A stretch of 5,798 nucleotides of DNA from Alistipes sp. (GTDB lineage: Bacteria; Bacteroidota; Bacteroidia; Bacteroidales; Rikenellaceae), in contig JAFOEH010000347.1 in the NCBI GenBank assembly GCA_017380275.1, positions 1 through 5,798 on the forward strand, read 5' to 3'. A program made the position numbers and the translations under genes. Below are positions 1-5,733 of this stretch, one piece after another. How positions within the stretch are numbered: position 1 is the first letter of the stretch; every line of letters starts with the position of its first letter. Under the pieces are notes generated by a model. It was given only the letters and a program-made list of their open reading frames with translations. It was not told the origin of the DNA and searched no databases.

Positions 1-280
1 AAGCGATGGCACGTGACACCTCGTAAGAGAAATCGACGTGTCCCGGGGTGTCGATAAGGTTCAGAACGTAGGTCTCGCCGTTGCGAGCCTTGTACTCCAT
101 CTGGATGGCGTGGCTCTTGATAGTGATACCCTTTTCGCGTTCGAGGTCCATATCGTCCAGAACCTGCGACTGCATCTCGCGCTGGTTGAGTGTGTTAGTG
201 AACTCCAAAAGACGGTCGGCCAAGGTTGATTTACCGTGGTCGATATGTGCTATGATACAAAAATTGCGAATCTTTTTCAT
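1..280 (-). CDS. lepA: Elongation factor 4 (LepA), N-terminal 93 residues, cut by window edge
   Basis: LepA is a ribosome-binding translational GTPase that acts on stalled or mistranslocated ribosomes and in ribosome assembly. The reverse strand reads from ATG at 280-278 and begins [18 protein letters not shown], the LepA start. Visible GTPase motifs are the P-loop AHIDHGKS (residues 11-18), the switch I GIT (51-53, T53 being the G2 threonine) and the G3 box DTPGH (77-81). The sequence around [10 protein letters not shown] and [13 protein letters not shown] separates it from TypA/BipA and EF-G, which differ in these stretches. Only the first part of the G domain is present; the rest lies left of position 1. 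The start has no Shine-Dalgarno sequence, only an AT-rich leader of about 14 nt, which is normal in Bacteroidota. It is transcribed divergently from the prenyltransferase gene. Confidence 0.96.
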   Translation of the reverse strand, partial: MKKIRNFCIIAHIDHGKSTLADRLLEFTNTLNQREMQSQVLDDMDLEREKGITIKSHAIQMEYKARNGETYVLNLIDTPGHVDFSYEVSRAIA

Positions 281-300
281 ATATATAACGTGTAACCGCG

Positions 301-333
301 CAAATATACGCAAATTCGAGCGTATCCGCAAAA
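301..333 (-). promoter_or_regulatory. Bacteroidota-type promoter for lepA
   Basis: On the minus strand, TTTTG (complement of 329-333) is followed by exactly 20 bases and then TATATTTG (complement of 301-308). This matches the Bacteroides sigma-ABfr consensus of a -33 TTTG and a -7 TAnnTTTG with about 20-nt spacing. Transcription would start near 294, giving a leader of roughly 14 nt before the lepA ATG at 280. Both elements fit well, making this the best promoter in the window. It was assigned by eye. Confidence 0.75.
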
Positions 334-347
334 TTATTGTATCTTTG
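315..347 (+). promoter_or_regulatory. Probable promoter of the prenyltransferase-transporter operon
   Basis: TATCTTTG at 340-347 is an exact match to the Bacteroidota -7 element TAnnTTTG. The only -33 candidate at about the right spacing is TTCG at 315-318 (one mismatch to TTTG, 21 bases upstream). Transcription would start near 354, about 16 nt before the ATG at 370, leaving an A-rich leader without a Shine-Dalgarno sequence. The element pair interdigitates with the divergent lepA promoter, so the two polymerases would compete for the same face of DNA. Confidence 0.55.
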
Positions 348-369
348 CCCTGTCAAAAAATAAAAAACG

Positions 370-1251
370 ATGAATTCGGTTACAAAATATTCCCGTTTGG
401 TGAAGTTCTCGCACACCATTTTTGCTATGCCTTTTGCAATGTTAGCCTTCGTGTATGCCGTAAAGACGAGTGGCGTCGCGGCAGGGGGTAACTCGCCTTG
501 GTGGTGGGCGACGCTGCTTGCGCAGGTAGTGTTGTGTATGGTCTTTGCCCGCAACGTGGCGATGGGTTTCAATCGCTGGGCCGACCGCGATATCGATGCG
601 AAGAATCCCCGCACGGCCGACCGCGAAATTCCCGCAGGGAAAATCTCGGCACGAGCTGCGTTATGGTTTGTGATTATCAATGCATTGCTGTTCGTTGGCG
701 TAGCCTCGACAATAAATCTTCTGACGGCTCTTCTGTCGCCCGTGGCACTTGGCGTTGTGATGTTTTACAGCTACTGTAAGCGCTTCACTTCGTTGGCTCA
801 TATGGTGCTGGGACTTTCGCTTGGAATTGCCCCCGTGGGAGCGTATATCGCCGTTACGGGCGAGTTTGCGCTGGAGGCCTGCATCCTCTCGCTGGTGGTG
901 ATAACGTGGACATCGGGTTTCGATATTATTTACGCCCTGCAGGACCGCGATTTCGATCGCGAGCAGGGGCTACACTCCATCCCCGCGAAGTTTTCGCCCG
1001 CACAGGCATTGGCTATCAGCATTGCGTTGCACGCGGTGAGCATTGCGTCGCTTGTGTGGTTTGCCACCTATCTGCCCTCATCGGTATGGACGTGGGCAGG
1101 TGTGGCTGCATTTGCGGCAATTCTCTGTTTGGAGCACATCCTGGTAACTCCCACCCGCACACGCCATATCGGCATAGCATTTGGCACGCTGAATGGTCTG
1201 GCGAGTATGACTCTTGCCGTGCTGGCGATTATCGGACTCTTGACAGCATAG
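370..1251 (+). CDS. ubiA: UbiA-family polyprenyltransferase, MqnP-like (menaquinone biosynthesis)
   Basis: This is a 293-aa integral membrane prenyltransferase of the UbiA superfamily, which attaches a polyprenyl chain from its diphosphate to an aromatic quinone precursor in the cytoplasmic membrane. The first Asp-rich motif is N68-RWA-D72-RDI-D76 (NxxxDxxxD), and the second is around D185-IIYALQ-D192-RDF-D196. Both bind the Mg-diphosphate of the donor. About eight or nine hydrophobic helices surround them, and length is typical. The N-terminal VKFSHTIFAMPFA, the central GLSLGIAPVGAYIAVTG and GFDIIYALQDRDFD resemble the 'UbiA-other'/MqnP subgroup, used in the futalosine menaquinone route, more than ubiquinone UbiA or MenA. 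The substrate is therefore inferred to be a naphthoate or related menaquinone precursor. The symbol reflects family only. The ATG at 370 fits the short leader behind the promoter at 340-347. It is followed after 3 bases by a transporter gene and is probably co-transcribed with it. Confidence 0.88.
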   Translation: MNSVTKYSRLVKFSHTIFAMPFAMLAFVYAVKTSGVAAGGNSPWWWATLLAQVVLCMVFARNVAMGFNRWADRDIDAKNPRTADREIPAGKISARAALWFVIINALLFVGVASTINLLTALLSPVALGVVMFYSYCKRFTSLAHMVLGLSLGIAPVGAYIAVTGEFALEACILSLVVITWTSGFDIIYALQDRDFDREQGLHSIPAKFSPAQALAISIALHAVSIASLVWFATYLPSSVWTWAGVAAFAAILCLEHILVTPTRTRHIGIAFGTLNGLASMTLAVLAIIGLLTA

Positions 1252-1254
1252 CGT

Positions 1255-2151
1255 ATGTGGCTTTCGTTGGCATTTCTCTCGGCAGCGCTGCTCGGTCTGT
1301 ATGATGTGGCAAAAAAACAGGCTGTAAAGGATAATTCGGTACCTGTTGTATTGCTGCTCAATACACTCTTTTCGACACTCTTTTTCCTGCCTGCCATAAT
1401 TTCAGGTTTGGCCTCACTTGGATGGTTCGAGGGAACGCTCTTCGATATCGCTCCGATGGGCTTACGTTCGCATCTTTTGGTGATGCTCAAGGCGGCCATT
1501 ACACTCACCTCGTGGCTGTTCGGATATGTGGGTATTAAACATCTGCCAATCACCATCGTAGGCCCGATCAACGCCACACGTCCGGTGATGGTTCTGATGG
1601 GTGCTTTTATCATCTTTGGCGAGCGTCTGAATCTGATGCAGTGGATTGGTGTGGCGCTGGCTCTTGTGTCGCTTTTTCTGCTCAGCCGTGCCGGTAAGAA
1701 GGAGGGTATCGATTTCGTGCGAAATAAGTGGATTCTCTGCGTTGCCGTCGCCGCTATGTTGGGAGCTGTGAGCGGCCTTTACGACCGCCATATCCTGCGT
1801 GAAATCGAGCCGCTGGCGGTGCAGAGCTGGTTCTGTGTCTATCAGGTGGTGATGATGGCTGTAATTGTTGTGGCGCTGCGACTCTCGAAGGCGGCAGCAA
1901 CCTCTTTTCGCTGGTCGTGGGCTATCCCGATGATTTCGATTTTTCTAACGGCGGCCGATATGGCTTACTTCATTGCTCTGTCGCAGGGTGATGCTATGGT
2001 CTCGGTGGTTTCGATGGTGCGCCGCTCGTCGGTGGTGGTGTCGTGTGCTTGCGGAGCGATGTTGTTCGGGGAGAAAAATCTCAAGGCAAAGGCTATCGAT
2101 ATGGTATTCATCCTTGTCGGAATGATCTTTTTGTGGCTCGGCAGCCGATAA
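1255..2151 (+). CDS. EamA/DMT-superfamily transporter, ten-helix membrane protein
   Basis: This 298-aa protein is a nearly continuous series of about ten hydrophobic helices arranged as two related halves, the pattern of the drug/metabolite transporter (EamA) family. The first repeat spans about residues 1-145 and ends with the characteristic block GPINATRPVMVLMGAFIIFG followed by E123-RLN. The second spans about 158-296 and ends with the equivalent SMVRRSSVVVSCACGAMLFG followed by E273-KN. In both, a conserved glycine-glutamate closes the helix. Members move small metabolites across the cytoplasmic membrane; the substrate here cannot be read from sequence. The ATG lies 3 bases after the prenyltransferase stop, with no promoter or clear ribosome-binding site between them, so the two are inferred to be translated from one mRNA. 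No functional link to quinone synthesis is shown. An alternative would be a sugar or amino-acid exporter of the same fold. Confidence 0.88.
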   Translation: MWLSLAFLSAALLGLYDVAKKQAVKDNSVPVVLLLNTLFSTLFFLPAIISGLASLGWFEGTLFDIAPMGLRSHLLVMLKAAITLTSWLFGYVGIKHLPITIVGPINATRPVMVLMGAFIIFGERLNLMQWIGVALALVSLFLLSRAGKKEGIDFVRNKWILCVAVAAMLGAVSGLYDRHILREIEPLAVQSWFCVYQVVMMAVIVVALRLSKAAATSFRWSWAIPMISIFLTAADMAYFIALSQGDAMVSVVSMVRRSSVVVSCACGAMLFGEKNLKAKAIDMVFILVGMIFLWLGSR

Positions 2152-2166
2152 TTAAGAATTAATTAT
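2148..2166. repeat. Perfect AT-only inverted repeat (8-bp arms, 3-nt spacer)
   Basis: ATAATTAA (2148-2155) and TTAATTAT (2159-2166) are exact reverse complements separated by GAA. It starts on the last codons of the transporter gene (stop TAA 2149-2151) and ends directly before the TACCTTTG element. The stem has no G-C pair and no following T-run, so it would be a weak terminator at best. It may be a protein-binding palindrome or simply AT-rich spacer. Confidence 0.35.
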
Positions 2167-2174
2167 TACCTTTG
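2167..2174 (+). promoter_or_regulatory. Probable -7 promoter element for pheT
   Basis: TACCTTTG exactly fits the Bacteroidota -7 consensus TAnnTTTG. There is no convincing -33 TTTG at the usual 19-21 nt upstream, because that stretch is the end of the transporter gene (GCAGCC). Transcription from here would start near 2181 and give a leader of about 55 nt before the pheT ATG. The leader holds a small GCGC-AAAA-GCGC hairpin (2185-2196). Read-through from the upstream operon is an alternative source of pheT mRNA. Confidence 0.5.
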
Positions 2175-2235
2175 TAGGTTGTAAGCGCAAAAGCGCCAAA
2201 TTGCTACAGACTAAAAAATGTAAAAATATCACAAT

Positions 2236-4701
2236 ATGGAAATCTCATTTAATTGGCTAAAGAAGTATATCGACATCGATCTTTCGGCATCGGAGGTGGC
2301 TTCAATCTTAACTGACATCGGTCTTGAGGTTGAGGATTTTCGCAAGGTGGAGACCATTCGCGGCGGTTTGCAGGGCGTAGTGGTTGGCCACGTTACGGAG
2401 TGCTGGGACCATCCCGATTCGGATCACCTCCACGTGACCAAGGTGGATGTTGGAGCAGAGGAGCCTCTGCAGATTGTCTGCGGTGCGCCCAACTGCCGTC
2501 AGGGCTTGAAGGTGCTGTGTGCTACGGTTGGCTCGGTTTTGTACCCCAACGGTGGCGACGAGGAGTTCAAGATTAAGCGTAGCAAGATTCGTGGCGTGGA
2601 GTCGCTCGGAATGTTGTGCGCCGAGGATGAGCTCGGTATCGGTGCTTCGCACGCAGGCATTATGGAGCTTCCTGAGGAGGCTGTCGTAGGCACCGCTGCC
2701 CGCGACTATCTCAACATCAAGGACGACTACCTGATCGGTATCGGCCTTACGCCCAACCGCGTGGATGCAGCGTCACACATCGGTGTTGCACGCGACATTG
2801 CAGCCTATATGCGTTCGCAGGGCAAGGATGTGAAGGTGCAACTTCCGTCGGTAGATGGCTTTGCGGTAGATAACCACGATCTGGAGATTGAGGTTGTGGT
2901 TGAGAACCACGATGCAGCTCCCCGTTATGCGGGTCTTACCGTTACGGGATGTAAGATTGCCCCCTCACCCGAGTGGATGCAGAACGAGTTGCGTGCTGCG
3001 GGTATCAATCCCAAGAACAACCTTGTCGATATTACCAACTACGTTCTCTTCGAGCTGGGACAGCCCCTGCACGCCTTCGATGCCGACAAGATCGAGGGTA
3101 AGAAGGTGGTTGTGAAGAACTGCGCCGAGGGTACTCCCTTCGTAACACTCGATGGCGTTGAGCGCAAACTCTCGGCAGAGGATCTGATGATCTGCTCGGC
3201 CGAGCGTCCGATGTGTATCGGTGGTGTATATGGTGGCTTGGACTCTGGCGTGAGCGATACGACGGTAAATATCTTCCTCGAGAGTGCATACTTCAACCCC
3301 GTATCAATCCGCCGCTCGGCAAAGCGTCACGGTCTTTCGACCGACGCTTCGTTCCGATTCGAGCGTGGTATCGACCCCAACATTCAGGTCTATGCGCTGA
3401 AGCGTGCTGCACTGCTCTTCAAGGAGCTGGCCGGTGGTAAGATCTCAAGCGAGATTACCGACCTTAACCCCACGCCTGCTGAGGATTTTGTCTTCGATTT
3501 CTCGCTAGACCGCGCCAATGCGCTGATCGGCAAGGAGATCCCCGAGCAGACCGTACGTGCGATCCTCGATGCGCTGGAGGTGAAGATCCTCAAGGAGGAG
3601 GACCGCGTTTTGACCGTTGCCGTTCCGCCTTATCGCGTTGATGTGCAGCGCGAGGCTGACCTGGTTGAGGATGTGTTGCGTATCTATGGCTACAACAACG
3701 TGGAGATTCCGCAGGCCGTACACTCGACCTTGTCGTATGCTCCCCGCCCCGATAAGAATAAGCTCATCAACATCGCTGCCGACCACCTAGCCGCTACGGG
3801 TTACACCGAGATTATGTCAAACTCGCTGACGAAAGCCTCTTACTATGAGGGACTCTCGTCGTACAAGGCTGAGCAGTGTGTGAAGATTATGAACCCGCTG
3901 AGTGCCGATTTGAACGTGATGCGTCAGACACTGCTCTTCAATGCTCTGGAGGCAGTCGAGCTGAACGTGAACCACCGCAACGCCGACCTGAAGCTCTTCG
4001 AGATGGGTAATTGCTACTACTTCCACCCCGAGGTTGAGCAGGGCGAGAATCCGTTGGCTCGTTACAGCGAGTCATATCGTATCGGTATCGCCGTTACGGG
4101 CTTGGATGCAGCTCCATCGTGGAATCAGAAGGCCGCCAAGGCTTCGTTCTACACCTTGCGTGCAACGGTGGAGAAGTTGTTGCGCCGTTTCGGTATCGAC
4201 CTCTACACGCTTCGTGGTGAGTCATCACAGAGTGACCTCTACTCGGATGCTATCGCCTACACACAGGGTCCTCGTACCGTTGTTGAGATGGGTATCGTAG
4301 CGCCTGAGATTCTGCGTCGATTCGATTTGAAGCAGCCCGTATATTTTGCTGAGATTGACTTCGATTTGATCGTTCGTGCAGCCAAGAAACAGCGTATCGC
4401 CGTTGAGGAGCTCTCTCGCTTCCCCGAGGTTAAGCGCGATTTGGCACTGCTGGTTGATAAGGGCGTATCGTTCTCTGAGTTGCGTAATATTGCCTTCGCT
4501 ACGGAGAAGAAGCTGCTGAAGAGCGTAACGCTGTTCGATGTTTACGAGGGTGATAAGCTGCCCGAGGGCAAGAAGTCGTATGCGTTGGGCTTCACGCTTG
4601 AGGATAAGAATCAGACCTTGAACGATAAGATGATTGAGAAGGCTATGGCCAACCTGCAGCGTCAGCTGGAGGCGAAGGCTGGTGCCCAGGTCCGCTCATA
4701 A
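2236..4701 (+). CDS. pheT: Phenylalanine--tRNA ligase beta subunit
   Basis: PheT is the large subunit of the cytoplasmic (alpha-beta)2 enzyme that charges tRNA-Phe. At 821 aa it is full length for the bacterial long form. In order it has the N-terminal MEISFNWLKKYIDIDLS segment, an EMAP-type OB-fold tRNA-binding domain (about 40-155, with HPDSDHLHVTKVD and IVCGAPNC), the B3/B4 editing domain (about 215-400, with GQPLHAFD 275-282, CIGGVYGG 327-334 and SFRFERG 372-378) and B5 (about 405-485). A catalytic-like core follows, then the C-terminal FDX-ACB anticodon-binding domain (from about 726, SRFPEVKRDLAL). The Mg-binding cluster in B5 is D469, D475, E478 and D479; the last is Asp where E. coli has Glu, a conservative change. 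The ATG at 2236 is preceded by an A-rich leader without a Shine-Dalgarno sequence. pheS is not in this window, so the subunits are not adjacent on this side. The gene ends 49 bases before the terminator hairpin. Confidence 0.98.
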   Translation: MEISFNWLKKYIDIDLSASEVASILTDIGLEVEDFRKVETIRGGLQGVVVGHVTECWDHPDSDHLHVTKVDVGAEEPLQIVCGAPNCRQGLKVLCATVGSVLYPNGGDEEFKIKRSKIRGVESLGMLCAEDELGIGASHAGIMELPEEAVVGTAARDYLNIKDDYLIGIGLTPNRVDAASHIGVARDIAAYMRSQGKDVKVQLPSVDGFAVDNHDLEIEVVVENHDAAPRYAGLTVTGCKIAPSPEWMQNELRAAGINPKNNLVDITNYVLFELGQPLHAFDADKIEGKKVVVKNCAEGTPFVTLDGVERKLSAEDLMICSAERPMCIGGVYGGLDSGVSDTTVNIFLESAYFNPVSIRRSAKRHGLSTDASFRFERGIDPNIQVYALKRAALLFKELAGGKISSEITDLNPTPAEDFVFDFSLDRANALIGKEIPEQTVRAILDALEVKILKEEDRVLTVAVPPYRVDVQREADLVEDVLRIYGYNNVEIPQAVHSTLSYAPRPDKNKLINIAADHLAATGYTEIMSNSLTKASYYEGLSSYKAEQCVKIMNPLSADLNVMRQTLLFNALEAVELNVNHRNADLKLFEMGNCYYFHPEVEQGENPLARYSESYRIGIAVTGLDAAPSWNQKAAKASFYTLRATVEKLLRRFGIDLYTLRGESSQSDLYSDAIAYTQGPRTVVEMGIVAPEILRRFDLKQPVYFAEIDFDLIVRAAKKQRIAVEELSRFPEVKRDLALLVDKGVSFSELRNIAFATEKKLLKSVTLFDVYEGDKLPEGKKSYALGFTLEDKNQTLNDKMIEKAMANLQRQLEAKAGAQVRS

Positions 4702-4750
4702 GAAATTGTCAAACAAGGTGATTTTTGCGTTACGCCAAAATTAAAATATG

Positions 4751-4785
4751 GAAAAGCCTGTCTGCACACCGCAGACAGGCTTTTC
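4751..4785. terminator. Strong bidirectional intrinsic terminator between convergent genes
   Basis: GAAAAGCCTGTCTGC (4751-4765) pairs perfectly with GCAGACAGGCTTTTC (4771-4785) around the 5-nt loop ACACC, a 15-bp stem without mismatch. The arm's own A and T runs supply a U-tract in both directions (TTTTCTTAT on the plus strand, TTTTCCATATTTT on the minus strand). It therefore serves pheT from the left and the LOG-family gene from the right. The LOG stop codon (4788-4786 on the minus strand) directly abuts the stem. Confidence 0.9.
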
Positions 4786-5508
4786 TTATCTGAATTCAAG
4801 TATCGCCCGTTCGGCTTCGTCGGCCGTATCAGCAATGGAGAGCAGCAGATTCTTGTAGCGTCCCTCGGCCTGCAACTGCTCCAAAAGCGGATATACGGGA
4901 ATCCGCTGTGTCCAGTGCTCGCGCCCGAGGAAGACCATAGGCGAAGAGAATCCGAAGGTCTTATAGTGATTCTGCGCTGCATCCTGAAATACCTCCTGCA
5001 TCGTGCCCGCACTTCCGGGTGAGTAGATTACGCCACCTTTGGCGATGGCCAATAGGCCATCCTCACGGATGCTGTTGTCAAAGTATTTGGCGATGTGGCT
5101 GGCGAAGGGTGTGGCGGGCTCGTGGCCGTAGAACCACGTCGGGATGCCTATGCTGCAATACCTCTGCTTGCGTGGGAAACGCTCCATAACGCTGAATGCC
5201 AGCGCTAACCAACCCTCATCTTCAAATCGCGGAGCGCTGCGCATCATATCAATTGCCTCCCGCAGCTCCTCGTCGCTGCGTCCTGCCATCCACGCGCCCA
5301 GGTGTGTAGCCTCCATCGCTCCCGGACCGCCTCCGCTCACCATCAACTTGCCTTGCTCGGTGAGGCGCTTTGCGGTGAGTGCTACGGTGTGATACATCTC
5401 TTCGGTGCGGGCGAGGGCGTGGCCTCCCATTACGGCAACTACGGCGCGTTCGTCGTATTGCGCCAGCATATCGTGCAGCGCATCGCTGATGGAGTGGTCG
5501 CCGACCAT
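4786..5508 (-). CDS. LOG-family (lysine-decarboxylase-like) Rossmann protein, apparently 5'-truncated
   Basis: LOG-fold proteins are nucleotide-binding Rossmann enzymes; characterised members hydrolyse nucleoside 5'-monophosphates (cytokinin phosphoribohydrolase activity), and many bacterial ones are uncharacterised. Counting from the ATG at 5508 (240 aa), the strand opens with VMGGHALAR (26-34), has the nucleotide loop GGGPGAMEA (59-67) and the second signature SPGSAGTMQE (163-172). The last carries the family glutamate but has SPGSAGT where classical LOG has PGGxGT. As I recall, that variant marks a larger subfamily of roughly 350-390 aa with an extra N-terminal region ending in a segment like LHDHxIxDAL, matching DHSISDAL (4-11) here. 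If so, the natural N-terminus is missing and homology stops near 5500. The reading frame stays open to an ATG at 5628, but residues before the 5508 ATG are the antisense of another gene. It converges on pheT across the shared terminator. Whether the remnant is expressed is unknown. Confidence 0.75.
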   Translation of the reverse strand: MVGDHSISDALHDMLAQYDERAVVAVMGGHALARTEEMYHTVALTAKRLTEQGKLMVSGGGPGAMEATHLGAWMAGRSDEELREAIDMMRSAPRFEDEGWLALAFSVMERFPRKQRYCSIGIPTWFYGHEPATPFASHIAKYFDNSIREDGLLAIAKGGVIYSPGSAGTMQEVFQDAAQNHYKTFGFSSPMVFLGREHWTQRIPVYPLLEQLQAEGRYKNLLLSIADTADEAERAILEFR

Positions 5509-5525
5509 GCCCTTCAGCGCGGCCA
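5490..5525. other. Apparent junction between host chromosome and foreign-looking sequence
   Basis: Left of about 5500 the minus strand encodes conserved LOG-family sequence (DHSISDAL and onwards). Right of it, coding quality switches to the plus strand (GQQQFYYQSKADS and onwards, from about 5521, possibly from 5500), ending with a coupled second gene. Neither gene has a credible 5' end at the seam. No integrase, terminal inverted repeat or tRNA is visible, and a duplicated target site cannot be tested because only one side is present. The exact breakpoint is uncertain by about 20 bases. Confidence 0.55.
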
Positions 5526-5733
5526 GCAGCAGTTCTACTACCAGAGCAAGGCCGATTCGTGCGCCGTTGACCTGCAGAACTGGCTGCTGAACAACCGGGC
5601 GCAGTTCCCGGAGTTGACCGACTGCCAATGCAACGCCATCCGCGCCAACCTGCGGAGTGCCGCATCGTGCGGCATCTTCCTCGGCGGCGCCCGCGGCAAG
5701 GCCCTTCGACCTAATAAATGTACCGGACGATGA
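5500..5733 (+). pseudogene. 3' part of an unidentified, mobile-element-like gene
   Basis: I do not recognise this protein. The plus-strand frame from about 5500 to the TGA at 5731-5733 encodes roughly 77 residues that read as a genuine C-terminus: GQQQFYYQSKADS, VDLQNWLLNNRAQFPEL, TDCQCNAIRANLRSAASCG and IFLGGARGKALRPN. The composition is soluble and mostly helical, with three cysteines in the core and a basic, glycine-rich end. GC is about 63% from here to the window edge and CGG serves for several arginines, which is rare in pheT. Upstream of 5500 the same frame is the antisense of the LOG gene, so the 5' end appears lost at the junction. A GTG at 5494 is the only nearby in-frame start and looks accidental. 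The ATGA overlap with the next gene suggests a phage- or element-style operon, but the function is unknown. Confidence 0.5.

Noticed and set aside
38..229. Plus-strand open frame opposite lepA
   Set aside because: Complementary to the conserved LepA G domain; the family match on the other strand is decisive.
231..680. Minus-strand open frame of 149 codons across the lepA-ubiA intergenic region
   Set aside because: It overlaps the lepA start in a different frame, crosses both promoters and lies opposite the prenyltransferase Asp-rich motif; no recognisable protein features.
1068..1613. Long minus-strand open frame of 181 codons
   Set aside because: It runs antisense across the end of the prenyltransferase and the start of the transporter, both well-supported membrane proteins, and has a low-complexity composition typical of a shadow frame.
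2175..2235. Possible T-box, riboswitch or Phe leader peptide controlling pheT
   Set aside because: The leader is only about 55-60 nt, with no T-box motif, no specifier loop and no Phe-codon run, so an attenuator of the known kind is not supported.
4722..4739. Imperfect palindrome TTTTGCG-TTA-CGCCAAAA just after pheT
   Set aside because: The short stem has a bulge and lies next to a far stronger hairpin at 4751-4785; likely chance in AT-rich spacer.
5302..5499. Plus-strand open frame leading into the unidentified gene
   Set aside because: It lies fully opposite conserved LOG sequence (including the GGGPGAMEA region), so it is a shadow; only the part after about 5500 looks like real protein.
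5509..5628. Upstream extension of the LOG protein (MAVGQLRELRPVVQQPVLQV...) on the minus strand
   Set aside because: It is the antisense of the plus-strand gene with better coding character, shows no LOG-family resemblance, and appears open only because the region is GC-rich.
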